Origin: Apopatocola sp963618015
GTDB lineage: Bacteria; Bacillota; Clostridia; Oscillospirales; Oscillospiraceae
DNA length: 64,000 nt
Reading direction: 5' to 3'
Assembly: GCA_963618015.1 (NCBI GenBank)
Contig: CAVEQS010000002.1
Span: forward strand, 59,727 to 123,726
Shown here: positions 25,722-33,189 of the stretch, piece after piece
Numbering within the stretch: position 1 is the first letter of the stretch
Layout of the letters: each line of letters begins with the position of its first letter
Notes under the pieces: generated by a model
Databases searched by the model: none
Seen by the model: the letters and a program-made list of their open reading frames with translations, nothing else
What the model was told of the DNA's origin: nothing
Program-made: the position numbers and the translations under genes

Positions 25722-25739
25722 TAGGTCAAATTTCACCAT

Positions 25740-26444
25740 TCATTGCGAGCTTTTCTCCACGATTTGCAGCACCTCGGCAATGTCGGAGATCGTGTAGTCG
25801 ATGGAAAGCTCTGCCGGTGCGGCGTGGCCGTTGGGGTTGTACCAGCACGTTTGGATTCCGGCATTGATCCCGCCGCGGATGTCGCTCGTGAGCGAATCGC
25901 CGACAATGAGCATTTCCTCCGGCTTTATGCCGGGGAATGCGGCGAACACCGGTGCAAAGAACTCCCTGGATGGCTTTTCCGCACCGACCACTTCCGAAAT
26001 AAAAATAGGATCGAGCAGCTTATCGAGCCCCGAGCGGTCGAGCTTCTTGTCCTGCGCGATTTTGGTTCCGTTCGTCACGGCGCACTGCGCGACCCTGCCG
26101 CGAAGCGCGAGCACGGTTTCCTTCGCGTGCGGGCAGAAAACGATCGTATCGCCAAGACGCAGCTGATATTCGGCATTGAACGCCGGAGCAACGGCGGTAT
26201 CGATGCCGCGCGCTGAAAAAAACTCCGCAAAGCGCCCGACGAGAATTTCCGGCTTCGTATATTCGCCGCGCTCGAGCGCCTGCCACCAGCGGACGTTGAT
26301 GGTGGAATACTGCGCGATCATCTCATCGGTACACTCGCCGAGATCGAACACAGGGAAAAGCGTTTTCATCGCCGCGCGCTCGGCGGCAAGGAAGTCTAAA
26401 AGTGTTCCGTCCACGTCCCAGAGGACGGCTTTGATTTCAGCCAT
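25740..26444 (-). CDS. HAD-superfamily hydrolase, YjjG-like
   Basis: 234 residues. Motif I is WDVDGTLLDF, motif II TNGT, motif III Lys in GAEKPS, motif IV VGDSLTSDI. The cap is helical (subclass I). The layout resembles YjjG-type pyrimidine nucleotidases that clean up non-canonical nucleotides. The ATG lies 8 nt inside the end of nfo, with GGGAGG upstream. Pairing a nucleotide phosphatase with a repair endonuclease is functionally coherent, though the exact substrate is inferred. Confidence 0.88.
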   Translation of the reverse strand: MAEIKAVLWDVDGTLLDFLAAERAAMKTLFPVFDLGECTDEMIAQYSTINVRWWQALERGEYTKPEILVGRFAEFFSARGIDTAVAPAFNAEYQLRLGDTIVFCPHAKETVLALRGRVAQCAVTNGTKIAQDKKLDRSGLDKLLDPIFISEVVGAEKPSREFFAPVFAAFPGIKPEEMLIVGDSLTSDIRGGINAGIQTCWYNPNGHAAPAELSIDYTISDIAEVLQIVEKSSQ

Positions 26445-27291
26445 GATGCGCCTCCCACTGCTCCCGCAGCCAAGCGATCTCCGCGGCGTATCCCGCGTCG
26501 TCGTTCGGCGTTTCGAGAATGAACGGCCGTCCGGCGAGCGCTTCGTGGCAGACAATACGCGCGAGCGCCTCCTCCGGCAGGACGCCCTCGCGGATCTTCG
26601 CATGGCGATCCTTGTGGCTTCCGAGACCGTTGAGGGAGTTATTCAGGTGTACTGCCTTGAGCCTATCAAGCCCGATCACGCGGTCAAACTCGGCAAACAC
26701 CGCGTCCGGGTCGGAGACAATGTCGTAGCCCCCGTCCCAGATGTGGCACGTATCGAGGCAGACGCCAAGCTTATCCCGGAGCTCCACACGGTCGATGATC
26801 TCGCGCAGCTCCTCAAACCTTCCGCCAATCTCGCTGCCCTTCCCAGCCATCGTTTCGAGAAGGACGGTCGTATGCATGTCCGGCGTGAGAACGGTGTTCA
26901 AAAGCTCTGCGATCATTGCGATCCCGGCCTCCGTCCCCTGCCCGACATGGCTTCCGGGGTGGAAGTTATAAAAGCAGCCGGGCGTGAGCTCCATGCGCTC
27001 CAAGTCTTCCGTAAAGGCGCGTTTGGCAAAATCGCGCACCGCGGGCTTGTCGCTGCACGGGTTGAGCGTATAGGGCGAGTGCGCCACGAGCGGACCAAAG
27101 CCCTGTTCGGACGCCCATGTGCGGAAGGCTGCGACGTCGCTCTCCTCCACCTTGGCCGCCGCGCCGCCGCGCGGATTGCGCGTGAAGAAGGCGAACGTGT
27201 TCGCGCCGAGCGCTGCGGCGCGCTTCCCCATCGCCATGTATCCCCCGGCGGAGGAAACATGGTAGCCGAGATACAGTGTATTAGTTGACAT
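26437..27291 (-). CDS. nfo: deoxyribonuclease IV (AP endonuclease)
   Basis: 284 residues, TIM-barrel AP endonuclease 2 family. Zinc-binding segments are visible in order: NFHPGSHVG, LLETMAGKG, CLDTCHIWDGGYD, and VHLNN followed by GSHKDRH. It nicks DNA 5' of abasic sites during base-excision repair. AGGAGA lies before the ATG. First gene of a two-gene unit with the HAD hydrolase. Confidence 0.96.
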   Translation of the reverse strand: MSTNTLYLGYHVSSAGGYMAMGKRAAALGANTFAFFTRNPRGGAAAKVEESDVAAFRTWASEQGFGPLVAHSPYTLNPCSDKPAVRDFAKRAFTEDLERMELTPGCFYNFHPGSHVGQGTEAGIAMIAELLNTVLTPDMHTTVLLETMAGKGSEIGGRFEELREIIDRVELRDKLGVCLDTCHIWDGGYDIVSDPDAVFAEFDRVIGLDRLKAVHLNNSLNGLGSHKDRHAKIREGVLPEEALARIVCHEALAGRPFILETPNDDAGYAAEIAWLREQWEAHHG

Positions 27292-27346
27292 AATATTCTC
27301 CTGCTTGCGTTTTTTTCAGTATACCACAGTTTCGAGAATAGGAAAA

Positions 27347-27371
27347 GCCCGCGGCGAAAAACACCGCGGGC
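27347..27371 (-). terminator. terminator of VOC/metallo-hydrolase unit
   Basis: Perfect 8-bp stem GCCCGCGG / CCGCGGGC followed by TTTT on the minus strand. Confidence 0.75.
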
Positions 27372-27386
27372 AGAATAAACCGAGAG

Positions 27387-27755
27387 TCAGCGCGTCGGGA
27401 TGATCTCCAGCCAGTAGCCATCCGGATCCTGAATGAAGTAAATGCCCATAGCTGCATTTTCAAAGCAGATGCAGCCCATCTCGCTGTGGAGCACGTGCGC
27501 CGCAGCGAAATCGTCCACCCGGAACGCGAGGTGGAACTCCTCCTCGCCGATATCATACGGCTGCGGGTGCTCGCGCAGCCAGGTGAGCTCGAGTTCAAAG
27601 TCTGTGGTGTCGTTGCCGACGTACACGATGATGTACGAGCCGTCGGCGGCTTCCTTGCGCCGCTTTTCGTGCAGACCGAGCGCCTTTTCGTAAAAGGCAA
27701 GCGAGGCGGAAAGGTCGCGGACGTTGTAATTCTCATGGATCATCTGGAATTTCAT
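27387..27755 (-). CDS. VOC-family (glyoxalase I-like) protein
   Basis: 122 residues, two beta-alpha-beta-beta-beta units. HENYNVRDLSASLAFYEKALGL and the ending FIQDPDGYWLEIIPTR are those of lactoylglutathione lyase-type proteins; candidate metal ligands are His, Glu, His and Glu. Start 27755 follows a GGGAGA site. It is 13 nt after the metallo-hydrolase gene and co-transcribed. May detoxify methylglyoxal, but substrate is not proven by sequence. Confidence 0.85.
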   Translation of the reverse strand: MKFQMIHENYNVRDLSASLAFYEKALGLHEKRRKEAADGSYIIVYVGNDTTDFELELTWLREHPQPYDIGEEEFHLAFRVDDFAAAHVLHSEMGCICFENAAMGIYFIQDPDGYWLEIIPTR

Positions 27756-27768
27756 GGCTCTTCTCCCT

Positions 27769-28473
27769 TCAAATTTCAAAGATCTGGCCGGGCGCGGTAA
27801 TGTCGGCGATCTTGTCCCGGTAGGCCTCTGTAACGCTCATGGCCTTGAATTTGGGGATGTATTCGTATTTTTCCCACATGTGCATCGGGAACGCCCGGCG
27901 GATGTCCGCCGAGCGCATCATGGCATCAAAGCCCATCCAATAGTTTGCGCCGAGACGCGGGTCGAGCGGGAGAAACGCCGCATCCAGCCGGACGCCGTTG
28001 AGCTTGGCGATCTCGGCAAAGTAGCGGTTTTTCATGTCGCGCTCCTCCTCCGGTGTGTCGTCCGGCCATGCCCACCAATGGAGATCGCCCGCGTGGTACA
28101 CGGTCTTTCCGGCATAGTTCACGACGAACGCAACCCCGCAGTCGGTCGAGCCGATGGTGGAAACGCCCATCGCGCCCATCTTTCCGCCCGGAAAGATGCG
28201 GCGGCAGTTCGGCCCAGTGCGGACTACAGGGGCGTCTTCCCTGGCGGGGACGGTGCGGATATCGTCCGAGAGGATGAACGTATGGCGCGGATGATCGGCA
28301 AACCGCTCAAAGATCACCGGGTCAAAATGGTCGGAATGATGGTGGCTCGCGAAAACACACAGGCGCTTATCGCGCTCTATCTCCGGCAGATCGCCCCCGG
28401 CATAGTCAAAAAGGCAGACAATGTCCTCCCATTCTACAAGAAACGCGCTGTGTTTGATATATGTAATGCGCAT
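27769..28473 (-). CDS. metallo-beta-lactamase-fold hydrolase
   Basis: 234 residues. The metal motif HHHSDH is intact, with later His in YHAGDLHWW and Asp/His near the C terminus (FPMHMW). Resembles UlaG/UPF0173-type MBL proteins. First gene of a pair with the VOC protein. A large perfect inverted repeat lies just upstream, so the unit is probably regulated. Confidence 0.85.
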   Translation of the reverse strand: MRITYIKHSAFLVEWEDIVCLFDYAGGDLPEIERDKRLCVFASHHHSDHFDPVIFERFADHPRHTFILSDDIRTVPAREDAPVVRTGPNCRRIFPGGKMGAMGVSTIGSTDCGVAFVVNYAGKTVYHAGDLHWWAWPDDTPEEERDMKNRYFAEIAKLNGVRLDAAFLPLDPRLGANYWMGFDAMMRSADIRRAFPMHMWEKYEYIPKFKAMSVTEAYRDKIADITAPGQIFEI

Positions 28474-28489
28474 GGTGCGCCTCCCCGTT

Positions 28490-28531
28490 TTGATTTACAT
28501 AAATGAAAGAAGTATTTTTTATGTAAATCAA
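28490..28531. promoter_or_regulatory. 14-bp perfect inverted repeat upstream of metallo-hydrolase
   Basis: TTGATTTACATAAA (28490-28503) and its complement (28518-28531), 14-nt spacer. It lies in the only spacer between the tex 3' end and the metallo-hydrolase ATG, and GGGGAGG follows on the minus strand. It could be an operator or an mRNA hairpin. Confidence 0.5.
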
Positions 28532-28582
28532 GTATACGGGTGGCGAGGCGTCCGGGCAAGTTACAGTTTTGACTTTTTTCTG

Positions 28583-30745
28583 TCAGTTTCTGCCAAGGTC
28601 AGCAGCGAGCATGGAAAGCGCAATGCGCTTTTTCGCCGCGTCCACCTCGATGACGGCAACATCCACCACATCGCCCACGCGAACAACGTCGGAGGCCTTG
28701 CGCACGAAGTTATCGGAGAGGCGCGAGATGTGCACCAGTCCGTCCTGATGCACGCCGATATCGACGAACGCACCGAAATCCACAACATTGCGCACCGTGC
28801 CGCGCAGCTTCATGCCGGGCTTTAAATCCTTGAGCTCCAGAATATCGGTGCGCAGCAGAGGCGCCGGCAGCTCGTCGCGCGGGTCGCGGCCGGGCTTCAT
28901 GAGATCAGACACGATGTCCGAGAGGGTCGGCACGCCGACGCCGCAGTACGCCGCCGCCTTCTCCTCGCCGAGCGTCTTCACGCGCTCGCGCAGTTCCTCC
29001 ACGCGGTGGGCGCGCACGTCCTCCTCCGTATAGCCGCACAGCGCGAGCAGCTTTTCCGCCGCGGCATAGGATTCCGGGTGGACGCCGGTGGCGTCCAAAA
29101 CATTTTTCCCCTGCGTTACGCGCAGGAAGCCCGCGCATTGCTCGAACGCTTTTGGCCCGATGCGCGGCACCTTTTTGAGCGCGGCGCGCGAGGGATATGC
29201 CCCGTTCGCCTCGCGGTACGCCACAATGTTCTTTGCCGCCGTGTCGTTCAGACCGGCGACATACGAGAGGAGCGACGCCGACGCCGTATTCAGATCGGCA
29301 CCGACGGAGTTTACGCAGTCCTCCACCACGCCGCGGAGCGTTTCGTCCAGCCGCGCGGGCGGCATGTCGTGCTGGTACTGACCGACGCCGATGCTCTTCG
29401 GCTCGATCTTCACGAGCTCGGCGAGCGGGTCCTGCAAGCGCCGCGCGATCGAAACCGCGGAGCGGAGCGAGACATCGTAGTCCGGGAACTCCTCCGCACC
29501 GAGCTTGGAGGCAGAATACACGCTCGCCCCCGCTTCGCTCACGACCATATAGGCAACGCCGGGCAGTGCCTTGATCATATCGGCGATAAAGATTTCCGAC
29601 TCCTTGGACGCCGTACCGTTGCCGATGGCAATGGCGGTAACGCCGTGGCGGCGGATCATGGCGGTAAGCGTTTTGCGCGCCTCCTCCTGCCGGTTGTGCG
29701 GCGGCGTGGGGTACACAACGCCGGTTTCGAGCACCTTTCCCGTCTCGTCCACCACGGCGATCTTGCAGCCGGTGCGGTACGCCGGGTCAAAGCCCATGGT
29801 GACGCGCCCGCGGAGCGGCGGCTGCATCAGCAGCGGCTGAAGGTTCTGGCCGAAGGCGCGGATGGCGGCCTCGTCGGCAGCGTCCGTCAGCTCGCCGCGG
29901 ATCTCCCGCTCCACCGACGGCTCGATGAGCCGCCGCCAGGCATCCTCGCAGCAGGCGTTCACGAAGGCATTCGAGATGCTTACGCCGCGGAATACTGCCC
30001 GGCGAATTTCCTGCAGAGCGAGCGCGTCTTCGATCTCCACACCCGCTTTGAGCACCCCTTCCCGCTCGCCGCGGTTCACCGCGAGAACGCGGTGCCCCTG
30101 CACCTTGGAGACCGGCTCGCGGTAGTCATAGTACATACGGTAAACGCTGTCCTCGTCCGTCGCGGCCTTCGCCCAAAATACGCCGCGCGTGCGGTAAAGC
30201 CGCCGGAGCGCCGCGCGGATGGCGGCATCGTCCGAGATCGTCTCGGCAATGATATCGCCCGCACCGGCAAGGGCATCGTCAGTTGACATAACGTCTTTTT
30301 CTTCGTTCACATACGGCGCGGCCAGCGCTTCGAGCGTGCCGGACGTGACCGTCTGCGATAGCAGCAGCTCCGCAAGCGGGGCAAGCCCCTTTTCGCGGGC
30401 AATGGTCGCGCGCGTGCGGCGTTTTTGCTTATAGGGGCGGTAAATATCCTCGACTTCGGCGAGCGTCTGCGCCCTCTCAATGGCGGCGGAGAGCTCGTCC
30501 GTGAGCTTGCCCTGCGCTTCGATGGCGCTCACAACGGCAGCCTTTCGCTCGTCCAGCCCGCGAAGATACGCGAGGCGATCTGCAATGGCGCGGATGGTCT
30601 GGTCGTCGGTCGTGCCGTGCATCTCCTTGCGGTAGCGCGCGATGAACGGGACGGTATTGCCCTCGTCGAGCAGGCGGAGGATGTTCTCTATATGCTCCTC
30701 CCGGCGGGAAAACTCCTTCGCGAGAAGGGGGGTAAATTTATCCAT
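28583..30745 (-). CDS. tex: Tex-family RNA-binding transcription accessory protein
   Basis: 720 residues. In order: N-terminal helical region, YqgF-like RNase H fold (GFDPAYRTGCKIAVVD), helix-hairpin-helix segments (about 490-560, including NIVAYREANGAYPSRAAL), and a C-terminal S1 domain (LRGTVRNVVDFGAFVDIGVH). Tex binds nucleic acid and associates with transcription; S1 with full length indicates an intact gene. Monocistronic. Confidence 0.96.
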   Translation of the reverse strand: MDKFTPLLAKEFSRREEHIENILRLLDEGNTVPFIARYRKEMHGTTDDQTIRAIADRLAYLRGLDERKAAVVSAIEAQGKLTDELSAAIERAQTLAEVEDIYRPYKQKRRTRATIAREKGLAPLAELLLSQTVTSGTLEALAAPYVNEEKDVMSTDDALAGAGDIIAETISDDAAIRAALRRLYRTRGVFWAKAATDEDSVYRMYYDYREPVSKVQGHRVLAVNRGEREGVLKAGVEIEDALALQEIRRAVFRGVSISNAFVNACCEDAWRRLIEPSVEREIRGELTDAADEAAIRAFGQNLQPLLMQPPLRGRVTMGFDPAYRTGCKIAVVDETGKVLETGVVYPTPPHNRQEEARKTLTAMIRRHGVTAIAIGNGTASKESEIFIADMIKALPGVAYMVVSEAGASVYSASKLGAEEFPDYDVSLRSAVSIARRLQDPLAELVKIEPKSIGVGQYQHDMPPARLDETLRGVVEDCVNSVGADLNTASASLLSYVAGLNDTAAKNIVAYREANGAYPSRAALKKVPRIGPKAFEQCAGFLRVTQGKNVLDATGVHPESYAAAEKLLALCGYTEEDVRAHRVEELRERVKTLGEEKAAAYCGVGVPTLSDIVSDLMKPGRDPRDELPAPLLRTDILELKDLKPGMKLRGTVRNVVDFGAFVDIGVHQDGLVHISRLSDNFVRKASDVVRVGDVVDVAVIEVDAAKKRIALSMLAADLGRN

Positions 30746-30821
30746 ATATGCGTCTCCTTAAAATGAATGGGAAGTTATTTTACCACACTTCTCCTCGCCG
30801 GGCAAGGAGGGCTATTTTGCG

Positions 30822-30870
30822 TTGACAAGTTTACTTGGCAGCGCTATAATGATGACAAGAAAACTTGGCA
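30822..30870 (+). promoter_or_regulatory. consensus promoter with two operator copies
   Basis: TTGACA, 17 nt, TATAAT (30822-30850), a perfect consensus. GACAAGTTTACTTGGCA (30824-30840) lies over the -35 and spacer, and GACAAGAAAACTTGGCA (30854-30870) lies past the start, exactly 30 bp apart. Each centre is a palindrome (CAAG-N4-CTTG). They are likely sites for the XRE protein encoded in the same operon. Confidence 0.75.
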
Positions 30871-30882
30871 AGGAGAATTTCT

Positions 30883-31212
30883 ATGGAAAAGGAAGAGATC
30901 CTGGCAATCAGCCGCCGGGAAAATAAAAATCGGGATCTGGTCGAAATGGAAACGGCGCGGCAGGCGGGCAATATTGCCGGGCGCGTTGGCGCCTGTGTGT
31001 GCTGTCTGGTGTCCGTAATCTTTGTTTGGGTCACCGGAACGATGCTCTATAGTCCCTGGGTCATTTATTTCAGCATTCTTGGCACGCACAGCCTCGTGAC
31101 GTATGGAAAGGTGAAACGGAAAACGGAGCTGGCTCTCACGATTTTGTATTTTACCATGCTTCTCCTGTTCCTCGTGCTTTTCGTCGTGAGGCTTGTCGGG
31201 GTACGCAGATGA
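30883..31212 (+). CDS. DUF6442-like small membrane protein
   Basis: 109 residues. The N-terminal amphipathic segment MEKEEILAISRRENKNRD is followed by three or so membrane helices (from about 33, including YSPWVIYFSILGTHSLVTYG). This resembles the DUF6442 family commonly paired with small XRE regulators in Firmicutes. The start at 30883 follows AAGGAG. It overlaps the XRE gene by 4 nt. Function unknown. Confidence 0.75.
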   Translation: MEKEEILAISRRENKNRDLVEMETARQAGNIAGRVGACVCCLVSVIFVWVTGTMLYSPWVIYFSILGTHSLVTYGKVKRKTELALTILYFTMLLLFLVLFVVRLVGVRR

Positions 31213-31415
31213 ACGATGAACTGAAGCTGCAAAACCGGCTGAAGGAAGCGCGCACGGAAAAGGGGCTCTCGCAGGCACAGCTCGCGGAAATGGTGGGTGT
31301 ATCGCGAAATACGATCAGCTCCATTGAAACGGGACAATTTAACCCCACGGCGAAGCTGGCTTTGATCCTCTGCATCGCTCTGGATAAGAAATTTGAAGAA
31401 CTGTTCTATTTTTAA
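31209..31415 (+). CDS. small XRE-family regulator
   Basis: 68 residues, essentially one HTH: RLKEARTEKGLSQAQLAEMV, then SRNTISSIETGQFNPT, ending with the DKKFEELFYF tail typical of YozG-like single-domain regulators. Middle gene of a three-gene operon whose promoter carries twin palindromes, so autoregulation is likely. Confidence 0.93.
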   Translation: MNDELKLQNRLKEARTEKGLSQAQLAEMVGVSRNTISSIETGQFNPTAKLALILCIALDKKFEELFYF

Positions 31416-31425
31416 GGAGGTGGCC

Positions 31426-31728
31426 ATGGAAAACTTTTTGCTGCTCATTCTGGGCATTCTTTTGTCCGCTCTCGGCACGGTGAATATAGCGGGGAATATC
31501 CGCACGATCCATTCCTATAACCGCCGGAATGTAAAAGACGCGGACATCCCGAAATATGGCCGGGCAGTCGGCACGGGAACGCTCATTATCGGGCTTTCCC
31601 TCGCCGCGGCGTTTTTTGTCTCTCTGCGCAACGAGGCCGTTGTATCATTTATTGTTCTTCCGGCGTTCGCTGTCGGGCTGGCGTTCATTCTGTACGGGCA
31701 GATCAAATACAACCGCGGCATTTTTTAA
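31426..31728 (+). CDS. small membrane protein of XRE operon
   Basis: 100 residues with three membrane helices (about 2-22, 48-68 and 72-92) separated by a basic loop (HSYNRRNVKDADIPKYGR). AAGGAGGTGG precedes the ATG. I do not recognise a family beyond small hydrophobic proteins that accompany XRE/DUF6442 genes. Confidence 0.75.
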   Translation: MENFLLLILGILLSALGTVNIAGNIRTIHSYNRRNVKDADIPKYGRAVGTGTLIIGLSLAAAFFVSLRNEAVVSFIVLPAFAVGLAFILYGQIKYNRGIF

Positions 31729-31761
31729 GCTTCTCCTCCGGAATCCAAAAACCGCCTTGCC

Positions 31762-31790
31762 TTGACTTTTTTCGGCGCGGCGGATACTAT
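31762..31790 (+). promoter_or_regulatory. promoter of deacetylase-like lipoprotein gene
   Basis: TTGACT, 17 nt, TACTAT. The -10 ends 6 nt before the ATG at 31797, so the start of transcription would coincide with the start codon. Confidence 0.65.
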
Positions 31791-31796
31791 GAGGGC

Positions 31797-32939
31797 ATGA
31801 TGAAACGAAAGATAACTTTATTCCTCTCCGCGCTCCTTTGCGCAGCGCTCCTTGCCGGGTGCAGCGGCAGCGCGCTCGACATCTTTTTCCCGACGCCGTC
31901 GCCCACCGCGACTGCGGAACCGACGCCGTCGCCCTCCCCCACCGCAGAACCGACACCAACGCCCGAGCCGACACCGGAGCCGCTCGTCCCCTATGAGGGC
32001 GAAATCCGGCACATTTTCTTCCACAGCCTGATCGTCTATCCCGAAATGGTGTTCACCGACCGCGAAACGCCGATGGGCGGGTACAACGCCGGGTTCTCCG
32101 AAAAGGCAGAGCTGGAAAAAATTTTGCCGCAGCTCTACGAGCGCGGGTATGTGCTCTACGATCTGAACGAGTGCTATGAACTGGTCGACGGCAAAATGCA
32201 GCGAAAGGAGATCCTGCTGCCCGCCGGAAAAACGCCGCTCATTCTCTCGGTGGACGATGTGGCGTATGCCTACGGCGACGGGTACGCGCGGCGTCTTTTC
32301 GTTGACGAGACCGGCGCGCTGCTCTACGAGGTGCCGAATCCCTCCGGCGGCGTGGATATCATCCCGGATGGCGATGTGATGGGCGTGGTGGACGCTTTTG
32401 TAGCCGAGCACCCGGACTTTTCGTGGAACGGGCACAAGGGGACGATCGCGCTCACAGGGTTTCAGGGGGCGTTCGGCTATCCGAGCTATGATGACCCCGA
32501 TAACCAGATGGAGATAAAAAAAGTCGCTGACGCGCTGCGCGCCGACGGCTGGAGCTTTGCCAGCCATAGCTACACGCACAACTCCGGCGTATACGGTTTC
32601 TGGGGCACAGGCTGCATCCCCGATAAAATTTACTACGACATCAACAAGTGGGTCGACCGCGTGTCGCCGTGGATCGGCGAAACAAATCTCTTTCTCGCCC
32701 CCTTCGGCTACCGCGCGACGGGCGAGGCATTGCAGCATGTGCTCAATGCCGGGTTCAATATCTACTGCACCGTGGATGACCATGTAGTCAACGAGCTGTA
32801 CGACGATTATGCACTGCAGTCGCGCATCGAGATCGGCGGCTACTCGATGACATATTACCGCGATATATTAAATGAGCTCTTTTTCGATGTGGACAGCGTT
32901 CTTGATCCGAACCGCCCGCCGGTCGTATATGACGAATGA
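31797..32939 (+). CDS. polysaccharide-deacetylase-like lipoprotein
   Basis: 380 residues. A lipobox (LLCAALLAGC) is followed by a Pro/Thr/Glu linker (about 28-66). The NodB-like domain has FHSLIVYPEM, LSVDDV (Asp-Asp metal motif) and SHSYTHNSG (His-x3-His metal motif). It likely removes acetyl groups from cell-wall or capsule glycans at the surface; clade members vary in activity. ATG-ATG at 31797/31800; the nearest ribosome-like site (GAGGG) overlaps the promoter, suggesting a leaderless message. Confidence 0.88.
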   Translation: MMKRKITLFLSALLCAALLAGCSGSALDIFFPTPSPTATAEPTPSPSPTAEPTPTPEPTPEPLVPYEGEIRHIFFHSLIVYPEMVFTDRETPMGGYNAGFSEKAELEKILPQLYERGYVLYDLNECYELVDGKMQRKEILLPAGKTPLILSVDDVAYAYGDGYARRLFVDETGALLYEVPNPSGGVDIIPDGDVMGVVDAFVAEHPDFSWNGHKGTIALTGFQGAFGYPSYDDPDNQMEIKKVADALRADGWSFASHSYTHNSGVYGFWGTGCIPDKIYYDINKWVDRVSPWIGETNLFLAPFGYRATGEALQHVLNAGFNIYCTVDDHVVNELYDDYALQSRIEIGGYSMTYYRDILNELFFDVDSVLDPNRPPVVYDE

Positions 32940-32956
32940 AAGGCGTCAAGGCATCT

Positions 32957-33142
32957 GCCTCCCTCTGACGAGGGAGGTGGATTTTGCCGCAGGCAAAAGA
33001 CGGAGGGAGAGACGTTTCACGCGGAAAGCTCGAAATTTCTCTCCCTCAGTCAGCCTGACGGCTGCCAGCCCCGCCCCCCTCTCTGTCGCCTGCGGCGACA
33101 TCTCTCCCCGCCGGGGAGAGTCTGCCCTCGTCAGAGGGAGCC
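32957..33142. repeat. MITE-like intergenic element
   Basis: About 186 bp bounded by a perfect 16-bp terminal inverted repeat CTCCCTCTGACGAGGG (32959-32974 and 33125-33140). Inside are TTTTGCC-GCA-GGCAAAA and GTCGCC-TGC-GGCGAC palindromes. No coding frame. The left half (GGAGGTGGATTTTGCCG, then AGGCAAAAGACGGAGGGA) recurs at 63928 and the right end at 59966, so this is a dispersed family. Confidence 0.75.
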
Positions 33143-33148
33143 TTATTA

Positions 33149-33189
33149 GAAAAACCGGTTCCCGATACATTTTCGGGAACCGGTTTTTC
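33149..33189. terminator. bidirectional terminator
   Basis: Perfect 17-bp stem GAAAAACCGGTTCCCGA with a 7-nt loop, directly before the FGGY kinase stop codon. Confidence 0.88.
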
